Shown: positions 7,651 to 20,655, counted from the stretch's first letter. The stretch: 64,000 nt of DNA from Antitrichia curtipendula (GCA_951230915.1 OX579638.1:25562696-25626695); one strand, 5' to 3'. Numbers and translations are program-made. The notes: generated by a model not told the origin, from the letters alone.

Positions 7651-10618
7651 ATGGCGGAGACTGGGAGCCCGGGGAGTCCCGAGAGTCCGCACTCGGACGA
7701 GTACGGGGGAAATCACGGCAGCGGGGACAGGGACAACTCCAACGTTCGTGAGCAGGACCGCTTTCTGCCAATTGCCAACATCAGCCGCATCATGAAGAAG
7801 GCGTTGCCTGCCAATGCCAAGATTGCCAAGGACGCCAAGGAGACTGTTCAGGAGTGCGTGTCGGAGTTCATCAGTTTCATCACCAGCGAGTATCCACTGG
7901 AATGTCCAGATTTGTTTCGCTTTTTCCTTCCCTCTTTTGGCTCGCGCATTGATGAGCCTTTGTTGTATTCGTGCGTCTTCATTGCGAGGGACATGGTATT
8001 TTGTGCCTCCTTTCTTCCCAGCGTTGTTTCACAAACTGCAAGTTCTGTGGTCTTTTTTTCCTGCAAGTTGAGCCAGGTTTTCACGGTTTTGATCTTCTGA
8101 ATTCCTTTCCTATCACTGCCGTCGTGGTGTCTTTGCGTTCGTTGTCGCGCCATTTTTTGTGCCGAGGAATGGTCTGTGATGGGCGAGATTGTTGGCCACT
8201 TTCACCCGAGCTGTGTCCTGTAATTAGGCCTTTTGGTATGCTGGTGGATTTCTTTCGGTTCGCATTTGAAGTCTAGTGCAGTCTGTTTTCTGTGTGGATT
8301 GGTCACTTTTCTTGGAGAGGAAATGAAATGTTTGCCGCCATGCACTATCGAGGTGGACCGCGGAGATTTTTTTCTGTCTCGAGTTTCGCCATCACATCCA
8401 GTGCTTTCTTCACTTGACCTTTCCGTTGCTGTGAGGAGGTCGAATGAGGTGGAGCCCTAGTTCATTGCTAAGCTTCTTAGTAGGTTTTCGCCGTGCTTTG
8501 ACCTTGGTGTATATGCGAGAGTTTTCGTTGGAAACCACTGCAGGACCCCTCATTTTTGGTTTGTGGGGAGAAGCATGTTTGCTTTGTGATGTATCGATGT
8601 TCGTTCATCCGTAGGATGTGAATGTGCACTCTCTTCTCCTAGCACATCTAGTTCTACTCCTTAACCAAGTGCAGAGCCAGCGACAAGTGCCAGCGCGAAA
8701 AGCGCAAAACCATCAACGGAGACGATTTGCTTTGGGCCATGAGCACGTTAGGGTTCGAAGACTACGTGGAGCCTTTGAAAGTTTACCTGCACAAGTACAG
8801 AGAGGTGGGTAACCGGCATCTCTTTGAAAATTGAAATTTGAAATTGGGATTTATGTCTTTGCAGTTGCAAGTAGAGAGCGCTGACAAGCAGCGGCAGCAG
8901 CGGAAAGGCTGAAGTTGTGTGCTCTATGGTCAAGCGAGTCTGGAGAGTTTGTTTAAATGTCCTGGCAGCGAGACGTAGTTGATCTCATGGACGACTAGGT
9001 TGGTCAGTGGTGGATGTGTGAACTGCTGGGTTTTATGCGCGCTGGTGTCGTATCCCAGCGGTATTTTCGTCAATAGTGGTGTTTTTGGGCCTGTAGCAGA
9101 TTCTGTTTGTTCGCGACTAAAAACCTGTACTGATTCATGTTCGGCTGGCTTGTGGCAATCTATTGATTCGGTTGTCTTCTTCCAGACGGAGGTGCGTACC
9201 ACGCCAACCCATGTGAAATTGATAGTGTTTGATGTAGCGAGGTTTCATGTTTCAGTGAGTATGGGAGCTGTGCTTAGGTGACTTCGTGGTGGGGTGGGGA
9301 AATCGGTTTCAGTTGTTAGATATTTTATGCTGCTGTAAGGTCGAATTGGATAAAGATGCTTGGCACCGTTATTACTGGGCAGTGGCGGTCATTCTGTAGG
9401 TTGATCGCCGGGAGATAATATCTGGGCGTTGTGAGGCTATTTGCGAGGATCAATAAATGTTAGTGCTGTGACATGGTCTGTGAGCTCGACTTGTACAAGA
9501 GGTGCTTTGGTTTATTGGTGTCGGTGTTGTTTGACATAGGGTGCCCTAACAAACAAAGCTGGAGAATCGTCCTCTGGCAAGAAAGAGGGTAGCGGCATGG
9601 TGTCTCCCGGAGTTCAGGTGATCTTTAGGCGCTGTTGATGTGTATTTCGATCTGTTGCCCCTGAGTCCGGGATTTGGATCTCGTCTCTTCTGGATTTCTT
9701 TGAGTCCCCTGTCGTCGCCATGTCCGTGTCTTGCTTCCGTTGTGTCTGTTAGGACCCCTCGATGTCGGCCTGAATCTGATGCTTAAACTTGTGGACTTGT
9801 TTTTCGCTTTTTCCGATTTTGGTCCAGCTCCGTGACATGTGACCTGCAGTTGATGACATTTTTTGTTGTTGATTTGTTTGTGTGGACGTGATCAGATGGC
9901 GCAGCAAGGCGCGTACAACCCATACATGCAAGCTCAGGTTTGTGCCAGTGTTTAGTTCCTGGGTTTTCCGAACTTTGTGTCTTGCCTCAAGTCGGTCGTT
10001 TTTTTTCGTGGTTCGAGGATTGTTCCTGCATTTCTTCGTGTAGTCTAGATTCGAAGTATCGTGCATCCTTTGGTTGGTCGTCTTTGAAGTGATTCCAAGT
10101 AGCGCATGTATGGAGCTCGTGCGAGGGGATTTTGTCTTTTTTGCTTTTTGATGTCTTTCGTTGGTGTTGAGGTGTAGAATATGGATAGCGGTATTAAGAG
10201 CCGCGAAGGCATTGTAGACCTTGCGATCATTGTTGATTTTGGATGGTTGTGCATTTTGTGTGACTAATCGTTGGTTTTACTAGAGTCCTGACGGTTGTGT
10301 TGTTTGTTGTAGATGATGAATCCTGGCAACTATCAGGTACAACATTATTAGTATCGCGAAGTTCTGTTTCTGTACCTGCAGAAGACAAAGGTCCGTTTTT
10401 GTGACTATGCTGTGTGCCTTCGTTTTGGGATCATGAACGCGTGGATTTCTGCCAGTTAGGCCTGAGGTGGATAGTGAATCGTGTTGTACATCTTCTACGA
10501 GCGGCGGTTTCCTTTATCGGTTTCGATCCTGTTTGAAGTGAAACATTGACATTGGTGATGTGACTGGTTGATTTTCCAGATGCAGCAGCAGATGGGAGCT
10601 GCGGGGCAAAAACTGTAA
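7651..10618 (+). CDS. NF-YB transcription factor subunit (HAP3/CBF-A type), seven coding exons
   Basis: NF-YB pairs with NF-YC through a histone fold, and with NF-YA the complex binds CCAAT boxes in the nucleus. Coding exons are 7651-7889, 8675-8804, 8865-8907, 9559-9617, 9896-9937, 10313-10336 and 10580-10618, giving 191 aa. The histone-fold core is at about residues 35-123. It runs from [14 protein letters not shown] through [16 protein letters not shown], across the exon 1/2 junction to [20 protein letters not shown], and ends HKYRE. Lys60 stands where LEC1-type proteins have Asp, so this is the non-LEC1 class. A Gln/Met-rich tail ([23 protein letters not shown]) resembles the tails of the multi-exon NF-YB1/8/10 group. 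Exons 5-7 are all phase 0 and very short. The exon 3 donor is GC (8908-8909), giving a GC-AG intron. Without that splice the frame stops at 8910-8912 after 138 aa. The core exons are certain; the tail exons are inferred from splice signals and frame. Confidence 0.9.
9452..9457 (+). terminator. Possible intronic poly(A) signal of a short NF-YB isoform
   Basis: AATAAA lies in intron 3, about 540 bp after the in-frame stop at 8910-8912 reached when the GC donor is not used. It would allow a 138-residue protein without the Gln-rich tail. Confidence 0.3.
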
Positions 10619-11690
10619 ATCTGTGTAAAAGCATTCCATCTGTAGGCGTAGATGTGGGTGGGAAAGTTTTGCTGAATCCCATTTTAGCGTCCCTTTGTTG
10701 TGTTCGACGGGAACAGTATGTTGTGACGATTAAGTAGGCTGGATGAAACGTTGAGGCAGTTGGTGGATAGTTGTGGTGATGTGCTTGTCCACATGATTGG
10801 TCGTGTCTGAGGGTGCCTTTTGTGAAGATCATCTGGAGTTAGGATTTTAAGCTGCAGTTATCGGCAGCACCAGTTAGACGATTAGCAACTTCTGGCTGGC
10901 AACTTCGCTGCCGGCCCAGCGCGGGGACTGTACGATCTCTTGAACAGAAGATATGAAGCTTGTAGTTTTGACGAGAGCATTATGAAGGCGCGCAGATATG
11001 CTTGTAGGACTTCTTGGGGTGGTGGGGTGTGTGTGGGGTTAGCGAAGCAGTAGTCATATTGTACGGGTTCTGACTTTCTTGGTATGGTGATGTTAGGGTG
11101 ATGGTAGTGGAAAGATGTTTGTTTGGTCGCAGAGCTTCGTCGGGGTTAGGCCTTTTCGGAGGGTCTGTTCGATTGCCGTCTTCTCTTGGATGGGGATGTT
11201 GGGTGTTTCTGTGGCCAGGCGCTCTCTTTTGCAGAATGCTGTGGGTATGGTGTCACATTGGGAGTAGTTGCAGGCGACTTGCAGATGCGGTGTAAGATGG
11301 TGGGGAATGGGATGAGCGTACGACTTCTGCAGCAGTTCATCCAGGTTACCTCTACCTTGTCGATATATCTGATGAGGTTCGAACTGCCTCACCAGATATG
11401 TTTTTTTAGTAGTGCTTGCGTCTGCTTTCAGTGAAATGCAGCGTCCAGTGAAAAGCCGTAATTTCTTTAGCGTCGCTAGTTCCTTTCTGTGTGATGGAGT
11501 TAACTTTCGAAAGTATGACCGCTCGATCAAATTATGGATCTGCATGTCCTTGATTACGTTGGTGGTTGGTGCGGAATTACGTTGATTCCGCCTCTGCTCA
11601 ATCTCCGAGTTCAGTTGAGTGGAGTGCTTAATTATGGTTATTTTAGAAAACCTTATCGTCAAGAAAATACGGTTATTCTAGCGTTAAGAG
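10619..11690 (+). other. NF-YB 3' UTR and downstream flank
   Basis: The GC-richer composition of the gene continues past the stop codon to about 11.69 kb and then drops sharply. I see no canonical AATAAA, so the 3' end is not placed. A 189-residue minus-strand open frame (11093-11662) lies here. It shows no family motif and is more likely an antisense shadow of transcribed sequence. Confidence 0.45.
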
Positions 11691-14600
11691 GTTAATAGAG
11701 TACTTTAAAATGTCAGTATAGTTGTTAGTCAATTATATTGTTCCCAATGCTTATGGCAGCAAAAAATATTTCTATAAATAGATTCCAAAATTGTTGAGAT
11801 GTGTGTAGAGACATACTAGGGCTTCGCGGTACTAGTGATGCCTTGAAGATTGAAGGTTTCAGTGGTTTGTTTTTGACTGGGGAGACCTTAGCAGTGTAAA
11901 TGTGACCTTCACATAGATGTGGGAATTTGGAAAGAGTGGTCCTCTTTGAAAAATGGAATTCAAGTATTACTTTTGGAAATTTTCCCTTAAATTCTCAGTT
12001 CAATTCTTCAAAATAATTTTCTTTTATATCTAAATCCTTGGTGTAGAAATTTCAAATTAATTCTCATAATCTAGTGTACTAAGGTGAAAAATAAACTTGT
12101 GTACTTCACTTTAAATGCAAATATCTTGCAATCTACTCAGTCAAGCTTTCTGATGTTTCTTTCATACATTTTCACATAAGTCTAGTGGAAGATCTGATGA
12201 TTGGATGTGCAAAAAATCACCTGTTTAGATATTTTGCTCTTTGTGTTGGAAATGGTAGTTGTGAATATTTTTGATAAAAAAGTTGGCCTTTGGAACTTAT
12301 ATAGGCTAAATATTTGTAACATTACTTGGTAATTTTCAGATTGTACTAATTTCAATAATACATTTAAACCTTCAATTAAGTGCCATTGATAGTGTGGAGA
12401 GTAGCAGTCCTAGTTTGTTTTTATTAGAATATTAAATAATTTAAAAAAAATACAATTGTGTAAAGAGTTATGCAAATCACTAATTTTTATTTTATTTTTA
12501 GAAAGCTAATTTGATTCCTTTCTGCAACAGAAACTTCAAAAAATCTTTTCAAAAACTGAAATCACACAAGCTTGCCTATTAATCACTATTAATTTTATTT
12601 TATTTTGTGTGTATTTGTATGTGTTTATACAATGAAAAGTTTGTATGCAAAAAAGCATGTTTTTCTAAATTTTATTTATAATTTTGTCAAATAATTAATC
12701 AAAATTAACAAACATGATTTATTAAATGTTTAAAATTAAGCATATACCAAATGACATTTGCCAACTTTAATTAATTATTTGGCAAAGAATTCCAATCTTT
12801 ATCACATGGTAAAGACAGTACATGTTTTTTAGCCCCTGTGGAGGGTTGTGAGTTCCCCAGGGTTCACAAACTGTGGAACTGTCTGGAACTGCGACGTGAC
12901 ATAGGGATTGCCACATCATATTTATAAAAAAAAATAAAAAAATGAAAAAATTTGTTCATCTTGTTTTCTCATTTTAAGATTTTTTTTTTTTTTTTCAAAA
13001 AAAGTTCTGACAGCAGCCGTTCTTTCACTGTCGGCAGAACAGCGCTGGCAACAGGCCTGAAACGGACCTCCAGACCTCCAAAAAAACATCTAATGCTAAA
13101 TCTAATTTAAGTTATTATTCAATCCAAATATCGCAAATTGTGTAATAAATAGGTTTATTTAATGTTACTCCAACAAAATTAGTGTCACTATTAAAAATTA
13201 GTTTGCACTGTGTTTTTGTTGACCTTAATACACTACAATACTATAATTTCATCGTACACTTATTAAAATAAGTTGACTTTGATAAATTAATGTCACTTGC
13301 ACCAATGGTGCGGGTACGTAAGCATAAAAATGCAAGCATGTGAGCTTTGAGCATATAAATAAGCAAATATATTGCAACCATTGAATGTATTTGTAAAGTA
13401 AACACCTATATTATAGGTACCTATATCATAATTACACTATAATTATGGAAGGTTCCTATAATATAAAAACCTATTACATTGGTGTGTAGTCTTCTAGGGC
13501 TTACATAATAACAACCGTCTCACATGCATTACTACAATCAATTATTCTTATTCTTATTCTTATTTTATTTTTAAGCAAATGGACTACCATTGCAAAGGAA
13601 AAATTATACAAAACAGCCAGGCTGGACGAAAGCAACATTCAATCACCATGACACTAGTCACCGACGAAAACACAATAAATTTAGTGCAACAAAACCCAAA
13701 TGGAATAAGATTATAGCAAAAGCTTGCCAGTTTTTCTTTTCTACCGATGGTTCTCACTTCAAGATGTCTACTAACGTTGAAATGAAAGTGGGAGGCATCT
13801 ATTTCCACAACTTTAAGAGTGATAGTCTACTTTTCAAATACAAAAGTCTAAGCTTCTTTTCTTCCCTTGTTTTTTTTCTAGCATGCAACAAATACAATCA
13901 AAGATGAATGCAAAAGGAAGGAAGAGAGAAAACAACACAATGAGTTTCTTAGATACCAAGAGAAAAATATCAACTACTAAATATTCAAACTGGAAATTCC
14001 AACAAGCACAATGTGATTGTAAAGGCTCTATCCACTCCGACCCCAACCCCAACCCTAAGCCTAAGCACATTGTACGGTGTGAGTGTGGTTGTTGACATGA
14101 TTTGAAAACTCTTCTTCAAATTTTAGAAACCATAAGAGTTGAATGCCATAGTCTTTGTCCACAGACAGAGCCAGTAAATACCCCGGTCAAACCGTTTTCT
14201 TCCACATTTTTGAATCTCTACGATACAATGCATGACCTCCTACTCCTCCATACATTTTTTTACTCCATACATTCTTTACAACATTTGCATTCATTGATTT
14301 CCACCGTTTTCTTTTCACATTCTTGAATCTGTACAATACAATGCATGACTTCCTACTCCTCCGTACATTTTTTATACATTTTTTTACTCCGTACATTTTC
14401 TTTAGAACATCTCCATTGGTTTCCAAGATTGATTTTGGGTGCAAAGTTTGCAAAGTTTGACTTGTCAATGTGACTTGTTCAGTTTGGGCTGGTCAGCCCT
14501 TGCATTCGCGTCACCGCATCCCAAACCGCTTGGCCCTGCAATTTTTAAACTCCATCCCAAAGATTCGAATCTTGGGTACGTTTGACCCAAAAATTGACTA

Positions 14601-15390
14601 TTGTCGGTATCTTGACAAATTTTCCAGGCCCGTAACGGAACCCAGTATGTACACATGGAGTACATCGTGGGTCCGCTGCCAACTCACTTCGAAAGGAACC
14701 ACGTGGCGTCGTCCCATACGAGGGCTCGGCAGTGTGAGCTGGCTATCAGAAGGGCGGCATGAATAGTCGTAGAGTAGCTGCCGGAGAGAGGGCCTGGTTC
14801 ACATTGCACGCCTTGCGTCTTGTTGTTTTTTGTTTTTGTTTTTTCTGTTTTTTCTGGGGGTTTTCTGGGGATTTTCTGGGGGGGGTATTTTTGTTTTGTT
14901 TTGTTTTTTGTTTTGTTTTGTTTTTGTTTTTTGTTTTTAAAAAGTGGGAAAAGCACGCCGTGAGGTTCGTGTTGCAGATCCATTCATTGCATACACTCCC
15001 TGGCTGCTAAGTTACCATTGCATTTTCTTGTGATCCTTCATGCTTGCTGCGGGTGAAGCTTCTGGAGGTTGACCATGAGCACGATAAATAGTTAGTCATT
15101 AGAAAGTTGGTCACCAAGAAATTGACCTATATCCATAGCATTTTTAATAATATAACTAGCGCAAACCATTCTTCCTTGGGGGAGGAATAAATAACGCCTC
15201 CTTTTTGTATGCTTGAGTGTGAGTGAACGTATGGTGTGTTCACACTTGGTGTTAGGGGTGATGTTTGCAATGTGAATCCAATCCAGAAAGTAGGTTTGAG
15301 TTCGTTCTTAAGACCCTCAATGACAACCTTCTTTTAACACCAAGTATGAACAAACCTTTCATTGTGGTGGAACCGCCCACAATCGACTAT
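11691..15390. other. AT-rich intergenic region with repeat fragments
   Basis: No gene. The part at about 12090-12315 resembles the right half of the TTAA element at 30960-31902 but is decayed. 12830-13080 is a short GC-richer patch with small inverted repeats. 13380-13470 holds palindromic AT motifs similar to 59285-59440. 14500-14810 is another GC-richer patch with no recognisable gene, followed by a T/G-rich low-complexity tract (about 14820-14940). Confidence 0.5.
14203..14430. repeat. Two-copy tandem repeat, period about 113 bp
   Basis: The motif CACATTYTTGAATCTSTAC begins at 14203 and again at 14316, followed in both by CAATGCATGAC and CTCCTACTCC-like sequence. The copies differ by small substitutions and insertions. 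Confidence 0.75.
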
Positions 15391-16312
15391 TTAATCCCTA
15401 AAGGACCAAGGCCATTTTTATGTCAAAAAGCACTCAAAATTGCCATCTCTAGTTGTGTCTTCCTAAGAAAAATAAAATAAAATAAAAATAAATTTTAGAA
15501 TCTTACCATAGGATCTTGTACTTTACTTGTTTGAGATCACGTGGTAAAATTTTCATGAAGTTTGACCAAATAAATTGAAAGATATTAACATTCAAAGTTG
15601 GAAAAAATATATATTTTTAAACGTTGGTTTGCAATTTCAAATGACTTTGACCGTCATTTGTGAATTTTTTTGGCACTACAGACTTTGAATTAAAAATTTT
15701 GGGTGTTGAAGAATTAAGCAGAAAGTCTAGGAAAAAAAATTCAAAGCACACACATTTGATTATCATTCTTTGAAAAAAATTTAAGTAGAAGTGCGTCCAA
15801 GATGGAAAGAAAAAATAAATCGTTAATAGCTCTAAGATGGGATGGAAATACAATAATCCCAACGTAAGATTGTTCTAGCAAGAAAACTTAGTCTTGTCAC
15901 AAAAAAAATTTGGAAAAAATTAAAAATTGCGTTCAGAAATAAATCCTACACGCTATTTTTTCAAAAAGATGCTTTAATTGCCCAAAAAATAAGATTGTCC
16001 ATAACTTTCACATCACTAATTCAAATGGAATGAATCAAAACTTCACATGTAGAGTAAAAATAAGATCTATAAGAAGAAGAAAAAATTAATTTTAATTTCA
16101 AGTTTTTGTGGATTTTTTTTTATGGCTAATGATGTGAATATTATGTTTAAGATAACATAACTTTTGAACCTGGGCATTGATAAAAATAAAACTAATAAGT
16201 TTTTCTATGTTATAAAAAAGTTTCAAAAAAATTCATCAAAAATTGAGGTCGTAGGAAAGTACCCAAATTTTTAAGAGTCCTCCAAGGGGATTCTTGGTCC
16301 TTCAGGGGTTAA
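15391..16312. mobile_element. Non-autonomous TTAA element 1 (piggyBac-like)
   Basis: TTAA flanks both ends (15391-15394 and 16309-16312). The ends read TCCCTAAAGGACCAAG and CTTGGTCCTTCAGGGG, an imperfect inverted repeat. There is no transposase. The interior shares blocks with the elements at 16791 and 18940, including a GGATCTTGTACTT block and repeated ATAACTTT modules at 16001 and 16157. Confidence 0.8.
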
Positions 16313-16320
16313 GGCGATTC

Positions 16321-16720
16321 CACACATGTTCTAGAGCAATACATGACAATGTATATTTTCTGCCATATAGGAAGATAGAAATCATGGAGATTAAAATTCT
16401 TTTAGTAATTTATGCCTTCAATTGAAATCACTATGAGTTTTGGAAGCTAGAAGTTGGTTTGGACCCATATGCAATGTATAGACTTTTCCAATTCCAATCA
16501 TTCAAAAAATACTTTCCTACTCACTACTTCCTACTTTCTTGCTCACTACTTTGGGACATGTTTCATAACCTTCTTAGTCCCAACCCTGAAAAGCAAAAAA
16601 AATCACATTCCAAGCTTTGGTTGGAAATTTATTCCAGCCTTGGTTGGAAATAGCTACACCCTACAAGTTGGATCCTTGGTCAAGAATGGATGGTTCTACC
16701 ATATAGCTAAGTGTGCCATG
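16321..16720. repeat. Dispersed repeat R3, copy 1
   Basis: This stretch is similar to 57900-58130 and to the two halves of 58800-59240. Shared landmarks are CTTGCTCACTACTTTGGGAC, the CTTAGTCCCAACC block, and the paired TTGGTTGGAAAT motifs. Its open frames are not conserved. Type unknown. Confidence 0.6.
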
Positions 16721-16790
16721 TGTCATTGCCGCAACCAAAGTGAAAATAAATAAAATTATAACTATTTTGAATTTATAAAAACTTTGAAAT

Positions 16791-17381
16791 TTAACCCCTA
16801 AAACCCCGCTTGTTCCCTCAGGGGACAATTTAGGTCCGGGTAGGTTCTTATTGTCTCAATTTGAAGTGAATTTTTTTGAATTTTTTTGAGGTTTTGTAGC
16901 TTTGCAAGAGCTTTGTGGATATATAATTTTCGTTTCAATCGGATGCCGGATGCAAAAGTTATGGCACAATGAGCAAGAATTGGAGATTGGCGGGCAGCCC
17001 AAAAATTATTACAAAAAGTCAAACAAAAAAAAAAATTGAGTTTTTTTCCTAAAAGATTATGTTTTTACCTATACGTGAAGCTTTGATTCATTCTATTTGG
17101 ACTAGGGATGAGAAAGTTATGGACAATCTTAGTTTTTTGGGCAATTTAAGCATCTTCTTGAAAAGAAACCTTTTGTTCAACTTTGAATGCTAATATCTTC
17201 CAATCCGTACGGTCAAATTTGATGAAATTTTTATTACATGATCTGAGACAAGTTAAGTACAAGATCCTACGGTTAAATTTCCAAAAAAACAAAAAAATTG
17301 GTTTCTTTAAGTGAATACAACAGAAGTGGTAGTTTTGATTGTTTTTTTGGCAGAAAACACCCTTGGGATTTTAGGGGTTAA
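16791..17381. mobile_element. Non-autonomous TTAA element 2
   Basis: TTAA at 16791-16794 and 17378-17381; ends CCCCTAAAACCCC and GGATTTTAGGGG. It has no transposase. The open frame inside (16798-17022 minus) is a repeat shadow. It is nearly the reverse complement of element 3 (18940-19527). Confidence 0.88.
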
Positions 17382-17599
17382 TATCTTTCACAATTTAGCT
17401 CCAAATGCCAAGAAACAAAGTTCATGCACCATTACTTGCAGAAGACTTTCCAAGGGTAACAAAAACATGCATAAGTGATGTACGGTCTTTGAGATTTTAC
17501 TGTAACAATAAAGCAAAACAAATAAACTCATTTAAGGTATGCTAGAGTGCCTTGTGTTGACAATAGAAAATGAAATTTTAAATTTTTCTTTTAAAATTA

Positions 17600-18195
17600 T
17601 GGATTATTTTTTTGCCTTTCTGAAAAGATTTAATTTATTACATTTAAATAAGTAATGTGAAAGTTATAAAGTTTCTCTTTTGTGGGCAATTTTTGCTAAT
17701 TTTGAAAAAATAATATATTGTTTTCTACAACAATCTCACCATTGGATTTAATGTGTTTCAATACCATCTTTAAAGCTATCAACAATTTATTTATTCCTTC
17801 CATCTTGTACCTACTTCACTATAATAATTTTTAAAAGAATAAAAAGAATATGTTATTTTTTCAAAAAAAATTAAAACTCTCAACTAAATTCTTTAATAAT
17901 AAAAAATATAATTCACAATTTGTAGTACAGAAATTTTAAGTTATGAGCCTTCCAATATAATCAAACTAGGATTTTAATTTTTTTTAATTTTTACTTTAAT
18001 GCTTATATCTTGTGACTGATATTGTCAAGGTTTCTAAAATTTCTTTCGTACATTTTCATACTAGTCTAGTATAAGATCCTCTGGCTATATATTCAACAGA
18101 ATCAAATTTTTAAATTTTTTGTTGTTTGCATTGAAAATGGTAGTTTTGAGTGGTTTTTTATTTTAAAATGGCCTTAGAACATAAGAAGTTAAACT
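17600..18195. mobile_element. Decayed TTAA-element fragment
   Basis: The order of blocks matches the right part of elements 7 and 10: a CAATCTCACCATTGGATT motif, CTTCCATCTTGTACCTACTTC, then an ATATCTTGTGACTG block and GATCCTCTGG. It ends in a degenerate GAAGTTAA near 18190. The left end cannot be placed. Confidence 0.5.
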
Positions 18196-18939
18196 AGATT
18201 CACTTCTGAAAATTTCAAATTTGACTTCTATTTAATCAGTTACGCATTGATAAAGAATCACTATAGTCAACCAAAATTTAAAAAAACCACATAAGAAGAT
18301 ATCACTCAAGTTCAATTGATGCTTATTAGATTAAATCTGAATAATGATACATGTTTATAAACAAGTACAAAAGATTCTTCATAATTACTCACTTTCCAAC
18401 ATTTGTGACATACTTGATACAATTATATAACTAACATACAACTATATCGTGTATTCTCAATGTTACAATGGAATTATTTGCAAGGGTCCTTTGTTTGGAG
18501 ATCACAAACTTGATGTTTAGTTATAAAGATTATCAATCCAATCATGTAATAAACAAATGAGTTAGTGCTAGAGGCATGTATAAACCTTTGCCCTAGACAA
18601 CATATTAATTGCGCTTTCTAACTTTGAAATTCAACATATAATTAATAAAAGAATTATGTACATGATTATAATGTGTAGTTGGAAAGTTAGATTATATAGT
18701 TACATTTCCAAATGTGCTACTTTGGGAGGATTGCTCTAACTTTTGTATAGTTGTGAATATGAAATGGTTATTAAATAATGAAGAAACATTTCAACCAAGT
18801 ATCTTGCAAATACATAGGACTTATTGCTAGGTAAACTTATTATTCTAGCTAAATAATAAGTGTAGTTCAAGTTTATATAGTTGGAATCTTTATATACACT
18901 AGATCCATCTTTTATAAAATACCAGTTGAAATTTATATT
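18196..18939. other. AT-rich spacer between two inverted TTAA elements
   Basis: No gene and no clear element ends. Confidence 0.5.
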
Positions 18940-19527
18940 TTAACCCCTAAAACCCCGAGGATGTTTTCTGCCAAAAAAACTCAAAACTACCACTTCTGTT
19001 GTATTCACTTAAAGAAACCAATTTTTTTTGTTTTTTTGGAAATTTAACCGTAGGATCTTGTACTTAACTTGTCTCAGATCATGTAGTAAAAATTTCATTA
19101 AATTTGACCGTACGGATTGGAAGATATTAGCATTCAAAGTTGAACAAAAAGTTTCTTTTCAAGAAGATGCTTAAATTGCCCGAAAACTAAGATTGTCCAT
19201 AACTTTCTCATCCCTAGTCCAAATAGAATGAATCAAAGCTTCACGTATAGGTAAAAACATAATCTCTCAGGAAAAAATTCAAAAAAAATTATTTTGACTT
19301 TTTGTAATTTTTTGTGGGCTGCCCGCCAGTCTCCATTTCTTGCTCATTGTGCCATAACTTTTTCAACCGGCATCCGATTGAAACAAAAATTATATATATC
19401 CACAAAGCTCTTGCAAAGCTACACAACCTCAAAAAATCTCAAAAAATTTCACTTCAAATTGAGACAATAGGAACCTACCCAGACCCAAATTGTCCCCCAA
19501 GGGGACAAGCGGGGTTTTAGGGGTTAA
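18940..19527. mobile_element. Non-autonomous TTAA element 3 (inverted copy of element 2)
   Basis: TTAA at 18940-18943 and 19524-19527; ends CCCCTAAAACCCC and GGGGTTTTAGGGG. It is 588 bp and runs opposite to the 591-bp element 2. Together they form a large inverted repeat with a spacer of about 1.56 kb. Confidence 0.88.
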
Positions 19528-20655
19528 AAAAATAAAAAAATTTGGGTTCTTAATTTTTTCGAAGCTGAGGTGGGAGGTCTTTAAAGCACTCGGGCTTTCA
19601 AAAGCATCCTTAAATTGAGAGGTACACTTTGCTTTCTCATTGCAATAGCGATGTACAAATAGTGTAGATTTTAGAAAGCGGAAGCTTTTGGTGACTATTG
19701 TGTTCCAACTTCAAAAATCTATAACAAATTCTACAAACCTCCAAAAAAATATGAAACGATTTGGATTAGATGCCAATTTCATTTATCTTTCATGGAAATT
19801 TTATTGGAAAAATAATCCAAGAAGTATAACCTTTCCAAAGTGAGCTCATAAATGAGCACTTTATGGACCTCCTACCTAACATTCCATTTACTGTGCCACT
19901 TTGCTTGAAACACAATAATTTCAAACTAAAATAGAGAATATTCAGATGAAATACAAAATAAACTTGAAAATATAAATATTTGATCAAACGATTCTATTAT
20001 GGTGGATGATGGCACGGTTCAAATCAAATTTTCATACCGTTCTATAATTAGAAGCTTAGTAGAACATTGTAATAAGCCCAAATTTCAATTTGCAATAGCA
20101 TATTTAAATTTTGTAAATTTTCCAAAATTTCAAATAGGATTATAATCTAAATTTAGTACCTAAGTTTCATTTCATTGATTGATTTCATATTGAAAAAGGT
20201 CATTTTAAATGACTAAAATTCATACCAAGAGTCTAGGCATAGGGATTGTCAAATATCGTAACCATAGGGTTGGATTGGCACATTGATACCAAATATTTAA
20301 TTAAAATTCTTGAAGTAGGCTCACCATTTTTAAATTTCATTTAAAGAAATTCAACATTATATATTGAAAAAAACCCACAATGTTCAGCACACAAATCCAA
20401 AAGTCACTTACTTGAAAAAATCTGAAGTCGAAGAAGAACAAGCTCTTTATACAAATTTGATGGTAGGAGGTAAAATAATCCATGCGGGACATGTAAATGA
20501 GTAGGATTAGTAGGAGCTTAATCTTCATATTATCCCATATCCTTTGAGGATTCATGAAAGACAATGGATTTCATTATGAAAACAACCTCTGCACCCTCCA
20601 TTCTCACAAAACGTCAATGTAAATTGTACTTGACAGTAGAGGGTCTTTGGACATG
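19528..20655. other. AT-rich region with partial repeats
   Basis: No gene. About 19730-19810 shares an ATATGAAAC-containing block with the GGTAGGAGGC-type elements. About 20430-20620 resembles the flank of the fold-back in the PIF-type elements (a GGTAGGAGG then AACCCATG-like stretch followed by ATTATCCCATA), with the palindrome itself missing. Confidence 0.5.

Noticed and set aside
11093..11662. 189-residue open frame on the minus strand downstream of NF-YB
   Set aside because: No recognisable motif. It lies antisense to the likely NF-YB 3' UTR, and its composition follows the local bases.
14040..14065. Telomere-like CCCCAACCCCAACCCTAA run
   Set aside because: Too short and irregular to be a telomeric tract; ordinary C/A-rich sequence.
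14405..14430. GAACATCTCCATTGG as a PIF-type end
   Set aside because: No matching second end or TTA/TAA duplication was found.
16798..19520. Similar 68-74 residue frames in the two copies of the 590-bp TTAA element
   Set aside because: Similarity is explained by the repeat itself. The frames start at non-ATG or unrelated points and are not kept in other copies.
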